64,000 nucleotides of DNA, taken from Sphaerolaimus hirsutus. Its lineage: Eukaryota > Nematoda > Chromadorea > Monhysterida > Sphaerolaimidae. This document shows positions 37,626 through 50,500 of the stretch, in pieces. Under the pieces are notes generated by a model that worked only from the letters and a program-made list of their open reading frames with translations, did not search any database and had not been told where the DNA came from. The number at the start of each line of letters is the position of its first letter. Positions within the stretch are counted from its first letter, which is position 1. The stretch spans positions 6,884,701 to 6,948,700 of the forward strand of contig OZ038450.1 of NCBI GenBank assembly GCA_964036195.1, given 5' to 3'. The position numbers were made by a program, and so were the translations under genes.

Positions 37626-38079
37626 TACCGTATTTCCTCGAAATACCCCCCCCCTTGAATTTACCCTCCCTTGAATTTACCCCCCCCCCTTGAATTTACC
37701 CCCCTCGAAATACCCCCAGGTGTTTTTGAGCTGAGAAAAATAAAAAAAACCCTCGAAATACCCCCCTTCTGGAATGACGTACATCATGTATTCAATGTAC
37801 ATGATGTATTTATCTATGGTAGTTTGCATCGCAGGTACACTATACGCTAAGTTGTGTATATATGTACGTCTATATGTCCCAATATCACCTATTAAGACAC
37901 GTTTATTGCCATTTTTGGTACCGTAAAACCGTATTCTACACTATGAATTTCACGAAATTTTCTAACGAAATAATAACCCCCCTCGAATAAGCCCCCCCCC
38001 CTCGAAACACCCCCCCCCCCCCCAAAACTTTCCACGCTGAAAAAATAACCCCCCTGGGGTATTTCGAGGAAATACGGTA
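37626..38079. mobile_element. TACCGTATTTC-family MITE between LDLa and amidase exons
   Basis: 454 bp with full inverted ends and several runs of 8-15 C. It lies in the interval that would be an intron if the LDLa and amidase exons are one gene. Confidence 0.78.
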
Positions 38080-38370
38080 AATATGTGCGAGTGCAGGGTA
38101 TCTGTCAGAGTGCGAGTCCTCCGACTATAACGGAATTATCTATGGTATTCTACAATATCTTAATATTTGATAAAATCGCTATACATTGTCAATTTTCCCA
38201 TTATGCTGGTATGAACTCAATACATAAATTTTACAATGGACTAGAAGGGGGGCTTATTCGATCATCTTCACTGTAAGGTATTTATGAATACAACATGGCG
38301 TGTAAATATGTGAGGCTATTTATGTCATTAGAAATGCAAAATTCTAAAATCTGTAAGATCACTCACTCAC

Positions 38371-38532
38371 CCAAACCACTGTCCGTGGTCAAAATGGACT
38401 GGGTTGTTTCGGGGCAATTTTCTTCATCGCTGACATCATTTTCTTCACAGTCGTTTCTTCCGTCGCACACCCAACCAAAAGGAATGCATTTTTTGGTCAG
38501 AGTGCATTGAAATTGATCGTCGGATGTGCAAT
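38371..38532 (-). CDS. LDLa module exon with short Thr-rich tail
   Basis: Acceptor TTGAAAG and donor GTGAGTGAG; phase 1-1, 162 nt. It encodes [39 protein letters not shown], then [15 protein letters not shown]. The donor is strong, so the transcript continues downstream; the next phase-1 acceptor with coding behind it is the amidase exon at 37272. Confidence 0.9.
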
Positions 38533-41500
38533 CTTTCAAGTGTGTAAAATGACAAGGTGTGCCGAAAAAATTCTTTGAAAATTGTGACTCGTGAGCAGGG
38601 TTGTCAAAATCTCAGAACAAATCTCAGAAACAAAAATAAAAATAATCTAAAATGGAAAATTGAAGAATAAAATAAAATGAAACATGAAGCAAAAATAATA
38701 AACTACAATTTTTATACAATTTAAGTAAAAAGAATTTTACCAACCTTGCTCGTGAAGAATCTCACCGCAGTTTTGCTCATCACTTTGGTCATCTACTGTG
38801 CCACAATCATAGGCACCGTCGCACAAAAAGCTCCTGTGAATGCACAGATGGCTGATAACACACTGGAACTCATCTTTACCACAGACTGCAGAAGACACTG
38901 CTTTTAGTTGTTTTGCTAGTTGTACATTGAAAAACTACCTACCGGATTTCCTCAAAATACCCCCCACCTCGAAATACCCCCAACGAAATACCCCCCAGTG
39001 TGTGTAAAGAGAACGGAAATGAAAAAAGCTACGATTTGTAATCCGGGAAATGCAGAAGACACGTCAAAAACAATGACTGTGTTGCGCTAGAACCTGTTTT
39101 ATACCATCTACCTACATAAATTAAATATATTTATAGGTAAGTCTAGAGACCCTTACACATTATTATTGTTGCATTTTTGTAAATAACAAATAACAAATAA
39201 GTAATGGGAGTTCAAAAAAATTCTTGCGAAATAATAATACCCGCCCCCTCTCGTTTACCCCCCCCCCCTCCTCAAAATTCGCCCTCTGAAACAATCACCG
39301 CCGGGGGATATTTCGAGGAAATCCGGTAGGTATTCTCTCAGCTCTCACCAATCTTTGTCTTTGTGGTATCCTCAGTCAAACTAGACTCCGTCGCAGCTGC
39401 AGTTGCTTCACCCGTTTCATCATCCATTTCACCACCTGGGGCCAAATTCAATTGGAACGTATGGTTCAGGTATGGCGTCCGACAAACGAGTGAGCGCATG
39501 AAATGCTCGACCATTTTGGTAAACTGTTTCACAAAACAGTACGAAACACTCATACAACTCCGTACAGTGTTTCGTACTGTTTTGTGCAAACAGTTTATAA
39601 AAATGGTCGAGCATTTCATAAATGTAGTGTGTTTTGCGTGGGACACATTCGTGCGCTTACTCGCGAAACGGGTGAGGTGCCTGACTGCGCCCTTCGTTCT
39701 AATTGGAACTGGCCCCTGTGGGTGCACCGGTACTGACAGAAACTGCGTCAGCCCCTGTTGTCATCGTGTTGTCACCGGGACTTCCAGTTGTTACCCTATG
39801 GATGACTTGTCCATTTTCATCGCAGTTTTCATCGCTTGTGTCTTCTGGTGCCAGTACCAGAGCCTGTAAAGTGCCCTGTAAAATGTCAAATGTCACGCAA
39901 AGTGTCAACGGTCATGCAAAATGGCCGGTAAAATCGTCAACGTATGTTTGCCATTTTACCGAGCTCTTTACATAACTTCTGACAATTTGCATGACATTTG
40001 ACTTGTTACAGGGCATTTTACAGGCTCTGGGACTGCCCCCTGGCGCGCCGCAGTCATTCTCCCCGTCGCAGGTCCACGATTTGTCAATGCAGATCCCGGT
40101 GACGGCGCATTTGAACGATCCTTGGTGGCACTCTTTAATGGATATGTATTATTTTAATTATTATGGTATACTCGGTAGACATGATACTCTACAAATAAAT
40201 ATGATTTATGTCTTCGGCTGGCAGACGGCCAACCGAAAACTTATGAGCCGATTCCCCACAAAAACGAAGATTTGCGCGTACGCTGACTGTTTCGGGTATG
40301 ACGTCGGGTTTTCCTCCGGAAAAATGTACGGCGTAATGTCACCCGAGTATATTGAGGAAGTTCGCTGGTGAGCGAATGAGGATTAGCGATGTGAAAGCAG
40401 CGTGGCACTAGCGTCAAACGAAAAGACGCCATGAGGCATTTGTAAAATTAATGACATTGGAGGAATTTATAAAGGTATGAAATTTGTGATGAAGTGCAGT
40501 AGAGGTAAATAATTATCATCATCTCTATCGTGTCTAAAATCACGTGTATGGGTAATCCACGTTTTCCAGAAATTTCGATTTCTAGTGGTTTCAGTCAATT
40601 TAACGTCATCAAATTGATTGAAATCACGAAAAATTGATATCTCCGGAAAACGTGGGCTTTCCATGTTGATTTTATATATGACAAACACATTGCTTGCTAT
40701 TACACTTTTACTTCATCACTAATTTCAGAGTCATACCTTTTGTCCATTCGAATTAATTAATTTTATGGTGGTGTTCAATTAAAATTATAAACTTGAATGT
40801 CATGCCAAGTGTCAACGATCATGTTGATATAATTGAAGAGTTTTGCACTTTTTACATCCATACTCTTGATTAGTGATGTAAAAAAAAGCGCCATGGCGCT
40901 TTTGGCGCTTGGCGCTATGATGCCGTGGCGCCATTGGCGCTTGGCGCTAGCGTTTTAAAAAGCGCCAAAAAAGCGCCAAGTAGTTCAAAAAATATATCAT
41001 TTTTTATGTAAAAATACCTTGTGTGCATAATTTACATGAGTAAATGTGTTTAAGCGTATTCCAGGAAGAACAAATCTACGCATTTACTTGCTTATCTTGT
41101 AAACCATTTCCGTGCAAGGATATCCAAAACTTTTCCGGAATAATGGGCCTAATGATTCCCATCCCAATTCAAAGCTTGCTCACGAGCCGACGAATGACGT
41201 TCAAATGCACGTTCGACGTATCTATAAAAATCTAAGCACTTTTTTTCGAGATGGCTTGACATTGTTACCGTATTTCTTCGAATAGAAAAGCGTCATTCTA
41301 TGTTTTTCCAACTTTTTTACCTGGCATTCTATTGGAGGTGCGTTTTTATTGGAGGCCGCCATACTATTTTTTCACCAATATTTTTCACACATTCTTCATT
41401 TGAACATAGTGTTTTTATGAAACATAAACAACATTCCATATCACAGAATCAATTCAAACAAAACCAACTGTGAAAACAACCATGAATCTTCCAACGTAAT

Positions 41501-44500
41501 TTCTACCTGCCGTTATATTGGGGGGTGCCATTTTCAAATGACGTTCATAAATATTGATTGATAAAAAGGTATTTTTCAGTGCTGGTGGCGAGCTTTTATC
41601 GCCTAGTCTTCCAAGATGTTTTAAACAGGAATTTTTAATTAAACTTTGACTAGCACCTCGCTCTAGATTTAGCGTTTCCAGCGGATGGAACGTAAATTTG
41701 GAGTAACTTATGTCTTTATTTTCACATAAACTGAAAAAATAAAAAGACCGTGGGTACGAGTGATGCACAATTCTCTTTTATCCTACCAAAATTACCTCAA
41801 AACCCTCAGCGAAGCGCTTGAACTTCTTCGTGGCTGGCGCGCTACCCCCGCTGCCGCTCGGCTGCGATGCAGTGTTGCCGCCGTTTCCAGCGCCGCGTTT
41901 GAACGATTTGCTGCGCCCCGATGGTGCCATTGCCGGAGGATGAATGAGCTAAGTTTTGATGTCCAATAGCTCGCGAAGTCCGAATGGTTGAACGTTTGGT
42001 CTACGCGTGCTTATATATGATGACTGTGTCTCTTAAACAAAGAGATAATCGTTTGCAAACGTGTGCAGATCGGCAATCGGTGCGGCTTTGATCTTATCGT
42101 GGGATTTCGACGCTGCCCAATGCATGATTGCATCGCCAGGCGGATGGGATTATAGATATGTTGGTTGGCGTGGGGATTAGCGTTTTTTTGTTGCGTTTGT
42201 TGTGCGTGGATTTTTTATTTCACTTTTTCCAGTGGTGTGGTCGGTAAAATAATATAATGTTTATACATAAATGCACCGAGAATGGAGTTGAAAAAACTGG
42301 AGTTTTTTGTTAAATAATGGGGGGAATTTTTCGGTGCATCCTGTATTAAGATTGTGTTTGGGAAAAAATGTTATAAATCCACAACATTATGTCTTTATGT
42401 AGAAGAAGGTTGTGCTTCGTCATGAGATTGCGGTAATTTGTGGCCAATTTTGTCAGGCTGGAGATCATTTTGTCTTTAGAATAGCCCATATTGATTAAAT
42501 CACAAATGTGTGAGTTTATTCTAGCAGTAGCATCTTCGATGTTTGTGCAAATTTCCAGAAAGCGTTTTGATTGAGCGTATAGTGTGTTGTATGCAGTTTG
42601 AGTGGGAACATTGCTGGAGGAATGAGTGTTTTTGACTATTCTGAAGTTGTAGTCATCAGTTTTGTTCCATACTTTGAATACAGCTTTTTGGTTCAATATT
42701 TCGATGTCTAGGTCCAGAAAGTGCACCTTATTTCCTTTTTCATTTGTGTCGGGTTCTAAACATAACTCGTTTCCGTATATTTTTGGCACCAAGTCCATGA
42801 ATCTGCTGTAGTTGACAATCAGAATGTCATCTACATATCTTTTTGAGTTTTTCATAGTCCGTGCCAATAGCGAGTTTTGTTTATCACCTAGGAAGCGATA
42901 TTCCATGCTTGCCAGTGTTAGGTTGGCAATGTCGCTGGAAGCACTTCCACCCATCGGTATACCCTTGGTTTGTTGGTAGATATGACCACAAAAATTGATG
43001 TATGTATTATCTAAGACTTGTTCTAGGAGGAATTCGATGTTCTTGGCATCAATTATTTTTCCCGGTTTTTCAGACACGTTGGTGAAGGCTCCATGGTTGG
43101 ATATTCGCACTTTCCCTGATTTTATGATGAGGTCCAGGAGGAATTTTATGTTATTTTTTATAAGGGTGTGGGGAAGGGTTGTGAACATAGTTGAGAAGTC
43201 GTATGTGTGAATCGAGTGTATTTTTGTCTGGTTTTTTAGAGACTGCATGACTTCTTTGCTGTTGGCACAAAGCCAATAGCGATTTGTACCATTTCGCTTC
43301 ACTATGGTGCTGCTGTATGAATCGAGTCTTTTTGTTAGATGTTGTAGCACTTTGTGCAGATCCCACGCCATGCTGTTGATGTTAGATTTTTTACTTCCGG
43401 CAATGTAGCGGAATTTTATCGGTTTTTTGTGAAATTTCACGGTGGCGTATAGTACAGGGAAAGTTCTGCTGAATCTAGACTCTTCTCCATTCATGCGTTT
43501 TGTTGTGGTTTCTAGGCGGTCGTTGATATTATCGATGGTTAGCTCATTGTCGGTGATGTGTTTGTATGTGTCATTGCCACTGCCTGTCCAGTTGGTGCTG
43601 TGGACACCTAATTCTTTTGCTATAACTGTTAGGTAGTATTTTTTACATACAAAGGCATAGGTGGAAGCTGCTTTGTCAACTGGTGTTATTACTATATTTT
43701 TCTGCAGTTTTTTTAGGGCTGTTTCGATTTCGCTTTTGTCATAGATTTTAGTGTCAGGTCGATTACCATGTTTGATTTTCTTAGTGATTAGGGAAATCGA
43801 TTTGGTGTACCATAGAGTTATTTCCGTCTCTAGCTCGGGGTGCTTGCTAACGAGATGATTTCTCACTTCGTTTAGACAGGCAATAGTCTTTGATTTTGTG
43901 TCGGTTTCGTTTGGTTTTTCTGGGAGACGGTAATTTGCTCCATAGCCTAGTACTTCTTGTAGATTTTTGTTGCTGCATATGCGTACATCAGCTGTGACAA
44001 TGTGCTTGTGGTGTGGATCCATGTATTGGCTATTTTCACAGTCACATTTTGATTGTAGAATTGCTTCATAGTCCTTAGGCTTTAGTTTTTTTAGGAGTGA
44101 GTTGTAGCTGTGAGCTTGTAAACCAAAGGGTGGTGGGTACGTTGTGGTGACCATGGTTTTTGTTAATGTGTTTTTTACTGTTTTGCTAAGGTGCTTGGTG
44201 GTATGTTCGCTTCTAAGGGCTTTGTTGATAGAATTGATGTTATCAATTGGGTTTGTGTGTTCGTATTTTATAATTTTCTCCATTTTTTGTTTTTGAGGTT
44301 TTGTTTTCATTTTTTGTCTCTTGGCTGAAAGCATGGCTATGTATTTTCTACATACAACCATGCTTAGTGTGCCATTTCGATTTTTCTCTAGGATTTCACA
44401 TATTGCTGCTTCATTGTGCTTGTGTTTAGTAGCCAACACTTTGGTAAATATGTTGTGGTTGGTGTCCGTGTTTAATGGTGTTATTGGGACATAGGTTCGA

Positions 44501-47500
44501 TTTTTGTTGCGTTTGGGGCGTATTCGTTTTTCTCTGGGTAGGCTGAAATTTAGGAAAGGCAATCTTTCAGACAAGTTTTGTATATCCTTGTCTAAAATGT
44601 TGCCTATGCCCTTGATGATTGTGTTTCCACCCATTGGATAGGCCGTACTAAGTAGGTTGATGTATGCTAGTTCACTGTCTGTGAACTGTTTTGGTTTGTC
44701 GTTGCCTATTTTTTCTTCTGAAATTTTTTCAAGAATGTCCAATCTGATTTTGCTAGGATCACAGTGGTTTTCTTTGAAATGATTGTAGAAATGTGTGTCA
44801 GCATGTGTTTTACCCGTTACTGTGTTTTTTATATTGAGCATGTGTTGGTTGAAACGTTTTTGCATTTCTTGTTTCGTTTCTCCTGTGTATTGCATCAGGC
44901 ATGAGCCACATGTCAGCAGATAGATGACATTTGTAGATTTGCATCCCAGATTACTGTGTTTGACAAATTGCTTTTTTGTAGTATGTGATTGATACCATGT
45001 GTCAGAAGTGATGTGTGTGCAAGCCTGGCACCTTACAGACTCACACTTAATGTGTGTCGCACCTTGTTGCAAGCCCACCCGTTCTGTTGCTAGGGCTGGT
45101 ATTGTATTTATTTTCCAGCCCATTTCTTGAGTCGGGGTAGCTCTGATGAGAGCTGTTGGGTTGAGTTGAGGCACAATTTTTAAATCCACTGGGCGCTGTT
45201 TTGCATCGGTTACCCCGGATGCGGTAGCATGCGTCTGTGAATTGTGATTGTGCATTTTCATATTTGTTTGAAGTGGGTTTTGAATTGAAATTGGGTTGAG
45301 ATGTGTTCTGATGGTCTTACACACAGTAGTGTTTTTCACGCTCGAAACCCCAGAAACCCATGAAACGGTACCCGGACCTGTCCGTGTTCTCCACAGCGAG
45401 ACCTTTTGGGACACTGCCAACTAACGTTGACAGTTACCTCGCTGTAGAAAACTCAAACAAGTCCCAGGCCGTCTCATGTGCCTCCGAATTCCCGCGCGAA
45501 AAGAACGAGTGTGTGCAGACGCGGTGTGATGTTTCAGTGTGCTAGGTGCTGTTGAAAGGTACTGTGTAGGGCATATCCAATTACCCTGTAGGATTTGCTA
45601 TGGTGTTTAGTGGGCTTTGGAGTTGTTATCAATCTGTATGTGTGGTAGATTCGAGAGAAATCCGAGAGCGATCCGAGAGGAATTCTGTCGATGCGTTCCG
45701 AAAAAAGTGCAAAAACGTGTGCTGTTGATGGTGGGTTTCGAACCTTTTTCTTTTTGTGTATAATGTCCATTGGTCATTTTTGGATATAATGGGCTGTTTT
45801 TTTGTATACGCTGATCGATTTGACCCATTGTGGACATTGCTAGGGTGTGTTGCAATTGCGCCCTGGTTTTTGAGTTAATAGAAAAATGGGAGCTCAGACT
45901 GATTTTTTGATCAGGGCTCAGAGTTACCTCCAGGAATATAAAACAACACAACCATCATTGCAACCCATATAAACGAGAATCTTCCCGAATTGGGGTCATG
46001 ACCACCCGCGCCACAGATTCTACTGCTTGAATCTAGCTAAATGTCAGACTTTGGCTTTATCGAGCCCTAAGTGCGTGGGCGTGGTTTTTATTTTTTGTGT
46101 TGAGTGTTGTATCCAATTTATGTTATGGACAAACGTGTAGGTTTTGTAAGGAGAAGTGTCCCAGTTTATATGAAACAGATGTGTTGCGCAATAATACATT
46201 CGATGAAAGTTAACAATTAAAATCACCCTAATTAATCGTAAATCGATACAAATGGGTCTGAAATTATTCGTATGGAAAAGTAGGAAGTTGTTAGCTGTGA
46301 AAAGGTACGGTATGTGCGAGTGAAGCAAAATATTTTTGCAAATATCATTTCAGTTACAACCAATAAGATATTTTTAGTAGATTAGAAGACTTTTTGTACT
46401 TTCGTATCCTCAAAAAAATCAGTGCAAAAAGATTTTTTTAAATTCGAACACTTCAAAAAAACCACCGAACAACCCTGAATTCACCACAATGAAATCTTAG
46501 TTGGAGTTCACAGCGGGGGGAATTCCTCGCTTAGCCTCCTTGTGGACCCCGCTTCGTGGCGTGGCGGGCGGTTCTTGCGCACCCCGTTTTTTGTTGGCGC
46601 GGGATCGTACGGTTTGCCACCCCTCGGCTGACGTGGTGGCAGAGGTGCCAGCGGTGCCAGGGGCTTCTGGTAGAGGGGGGTGCAATTGTTGATATTTTTT
46701 ATAAGTTTTTGTTTGGAGGAGAATAATCGGGTTGGTTTTTTTGAAGCTTCAGATTACATTTCCAGAAGCAATTCCGTAGTGATTATAATTTTTGGTTTAG
46801 AGGGTGAACAAATATTGGAATATGCCTATCCGGGATAGAGTTGTGAACCGTTTTCCCACCTTAAAAGTAGAAAGCACTTGCAGGGCAGTCACCGCCAAGT
46901 CACCTGAAGTGCGCAGCGCCGCGGCGCCGGTTCTCGGATCTTGGGGGCTGACCCCCTGGACGTGGTTGGGGTTGCCCAGTCGGGCCCGCTGCGCCGCCAG
47001 CTTTTTCTGCATGGCGTTGCGGTCGGCCTGGGTAAGGGGGTGACGTGTTTGGCGGGATATCAGTGATGTGTGGTGGGAGAGGTGTACTTTGGATAGGGTA
47101 ATTTGAGTGAATGGTTTTTTTTGTGTAGGGTTTAGAGTGAATCGTTTTTGAAGAGGGGTAGTGTGGTCACAAATATAGTGAAAATTTGTGGTACATTAGA
47201 AAAATTCGTAGACCCAAAAAAGTAAACCCCAAAAATTTTTTATAACACCATGCTGTACCCACTTTGGCAAGTGCCTTCCCTTTCTCAATGTCCAATTTGT
47301 GCGCGATTTCGAAATCGCCCGCGTGTAGGATTTCAGTCGGTTTTGAGGTACGGGGGGCTTCGATTGGTGCAGCACCAATTTTCGGCCCTTTCAGAATGAA
47401 AAAGCGGTGCGTTTCCGACCCCAAAGTGGCAAAGTAGGCGATGCTTTTGCATGACGCCTCCTCCGCCAACTCAGATTTGGTTTTGTCGCGGTGGAGCTGT

Positions 47501-50500
47501 GTTTTACCATCACCGACATTGCGCAAACGCGGCGCATACCCGATCATGGCGTCAGCCGCCGTGAACGATACGAATTTAGTCTGGGGGGGGGGGGGGAAAG
47601 TTGTTGAAACGGTTTAGTTGAGATTTGTTGTGTGGACAAAATGAAAGTTAGGATTGGAACGGTTTTTGAAATTGATTGTATTATTTGTATTTCTGACTGT
47701 GCTGTTTTTTTGAGGGTTGAAAAATAGGAGGACTGAAATGGTATTTGAAACTTTTGAATTGACAAAAAATTTTTTTGAATTTGGCTAGGTGTAAAATTTG
47801 AAAGAACTTTGCAAAAAAAACTTTCCGTACCCACCACCATAACACCACCGCGAAAGTCAACGGAGTCCAATTCTCTCACGCAGATGTCGTCGAGTGGCAA
47901 CCCCATACCGTTTGTGAGCAGATATTTGACTTGGAGCTTGGCTTCTTTGGGGTTCGTTTTGGGGTCAAAGCCGTGGCTTTTCCAAATGACGTTGAAACGA
48001 CAGAGCGTGTTGGCGAGTTGCCGAATGGCGGCAGCATTGCCCTCGATGGTAGGTGCTTCGGGCTGGGTGGGGGGGAAAAGTTCTTTTATAGCATGTAAGT
48101 GATATAAACTCGAACTTTTTGATACTTGGCGCCAATCAGAGGGGCCGTGTATGCAAAAAGTATGACCACAGGTCATTGTAAGCTGTGTAAGGACTCCAGT
48201 GCATCGCCCGGGGGCGCCAAAGCAGAGGATCTTTACTGACCAGAAAAAACACTGTGCTGAGACATCAAGGACAGTGTAGTTTCTGGATTTTTTCAGATGT
48301 GTACAACATGAAAAGATGAATTTTACTAAGTGTAACAGATCCTATGTATGCATGTGGCCGGAGACCACAGGCCATCATGCAGGGACATGGAAACAATTTT
48401 CAAATGACGTTCATAAATATTGATTGATAAAAAGGTATTTTTCAGTGCTGGTGGCGAGCTTTTATCGCCTAGTCTTCCAAGATGTTTTAAACAGGAATTT
48501 TTAATTAAACTTTGACTAGCACCTCGCTCTAGATTTAGCGTTTCCAGCGGATGGAACGTAAATTTGGAGTAACTTATGTCTTTATTTTCACATAAACTGA
48601 AAAAAAAATTTATTGTTTTCGTGGGCACGAAACGTGCTAAAACCTGCCGTTCTATTGTAGGTGTAGTTCTATTGGAGGTATGCGATTCTATTAGAAGAAA
48701 TGCCCAACTCTCATATGTAAAATAACATCAGATAAAGAAAAGTTAACTCGATTTGACTTATTTATAGGTATCTTGCTTCTCACACAAATATGTAACTAGC
48801 ACTGCATTAGCATGGTTGCACTTTATGAGCAGCAAATTTTTTTGGCGCTGGCGCTATTGGTGCTTGGCGCCAACATCCTCTGGTGCCATTGGCGCTTGGC
48901 GCCATGGTCCAGAAAAGCGCCATGGCGCTTTTGGCGCTTGGCGCTATTTTGCTGTGGCGCCATTGGCGCTTGGCGCTCGCATGCCAAAAGCGCCATGGCG
49001 CTTTTGGCGCTTGGCGCCAAAAGTCTGGCGCTTTTTACATCACTACTCTTGATAGCATAAATACATGGACAAATTATTGACACACCGCAATCGATTTCAT
49101 CACTGTAATCTCCGTTCAGTTGTACTGTAGTATAACTTTCTGGGTCAGTGATGTCATCCAAAATCCCAACACCACAGTCCAATTGGCCATCACAGACATT
49201 GCCCTCACTTATACAAATATGGTTGATTTTGCACTTGAAAGGTCGTTTTATTGCGGAAAGGCTTTCAGTGACACACTCTGCGTTTAGTTGTAAGCATATT
49301 TTTTGTAAGTTATAAAAAATACCTACGTAGTGCTGTAACCTCTTGCATAAATGCCCTGGGAAATTACTCCTTTTGCCACATAATAATAAACACCTTCCCG
49401 GACAAGTTCACCACCCAATTTTTTATTTCACTTCGGATGTAATATCTCCTTCTATGGGGGTGTTATAAAGCTGAAACTTTCAATATATAAAGTTGCAACA
49501 CCCCCCTACTCTGCTTCAATGGGGGGAGGTGGGGCGACTCACAGCAGGGTGGGTTGCCCTATACGCAACAATTATTTTTGTTTTTTTTGCTGTCCCAAAC
49601 AAGTTCACCAGCCACTTGACTAGCTACACTTCGAGGGTCGTATCTCCAGCTGTGAGGCCGGTATGACGCTGAAATTTGGGGTATGTCTTGCCAACAACCC
49701 CCCTTACAATACACCAGTGGGGCTGCCTGCCAGCGACCCACTACAGTATGCATTGCTGCATGTACAGTTGTTCATTTTTTTCAAAACAACCCAAGAATCC
49801 CAAACAAGTTTGCCATCAAACTGCATTAAAAAAATTGTTGTGAGAACATACCCTCCCTAGTGAACTTTGTAAATCAACTTTTTAAGTGTGAAACAAAAAA
49901 TTGGTTTAAAGTGAAATTTTCAGTCTGCTGTTTATGGGATGGGGTGGGTGCCCTACTGAAAAATTTTTATGAGCTGAACTAGGGTTTTTTTCCTTCAATT
50001 TTATATCAGGTACATTCTCACAACATTTTTTTATAATGCAGACGGATGGCGAACTTGTTTGGGAGACTTAATTTGTTTTTTAAAAATGGACAACTTTATA
50101 TGCGGCGACCCATGCTGTAGTGGGTCGTCGGCGGCCACCCACTGATGAATTGTGAGAGGAGGTTGTTGCAAGACATCCCTCAAATTTCAGCTTTCTATCG
50201 CCCACACAGCTGGAGATATAGCCCTTGTAGTGTAGCCAATCAAGTGAGTGGTGAACTTGTTTGAGACACCGAAAAAGCCAAAAAAATGTTTGCATGTAGG
50301 GCGACCCACTCTGTAGTGAGTCGCCGCACCTCCACCCATTAATACGGAGTAGCGGAGTGTTAGGACTATATACCAACCAAATATTAGCTTTATACGGTTC
50401 CCATAGCCAGAGATATTGCATCTGAAGTGAAATAAAAAAATGGGTGGTGAACTTGTCCGGGAAGGTGTTTAATATTTACACAGTTATTTTTGGAAAAAGG

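Larger units (their letters stand above)
41266..48704. mobile_element. TTCTATTGGAGG-type MITE split by the 7.1-kb insertion
   Basis: The left half (41266-41527) and right half (48602-48704) align with the beginning and end of the uninterrupted relative at 29745-30131, including TACCGTATTTCTTCGAA at the left end, the repeated GCCGTTCTATTGGAGG motif, and CTATTAGAAGAAAT at the right end. The interruption therefore marks both limits of the inserted unit independently of the direct repeats. Confidence 0.8.
40871..49045. mobile_element. hAT-like GCGCC-rich element (split), 8-bp target duplication
   Basis: Termini TAGTGATG (40871) and CATCACTA (to 49045) are flanked on both sides by CTCTTGAT (40863-40870, 49046-49053). 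GCGCCA/TGGCGC-rich arms lie at 40890-40985 and 48840-49035. The rest is interior sequence holding the split MITE and the Penelope-type insertion. It lies in an intron of the LDLa gene. Confidence 0.85.

Noticed and set aside
39338-39869. Separate genes on plus and minus strands in the hairpin MITE
   Set aside because: The frames exist because the MITE is palindromic; the flanking minus-strand sequence belongs to the LDLa exon.
41528-41735. Hammerhead ribozyme in the direct repeat
   Set aside because: Penelope repeats often carry one, but I found no CTGATGA...GAAA core on either strand.
45715-45740. tRNA B-box-like GGTTCGAAACCC on the minus strand
   Set aside because: No A box or cloverleaf can be formed from the flanks.
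41528-48601. LTR retrotransposon flanked by 205-bp LTRs
   Set aside because: The repeats lack TG...CA ends, no gag/protease/integrase is present, and the RT is Penelope-type; direct repeats of this kind are expected from tandem Penelope units.
48840-49035. CRISPR-like array
   Set aside because: Spacing of the GCGCC units is irregular, there are no unique spacers, and the context is eukaryotic and transposon-bounded.
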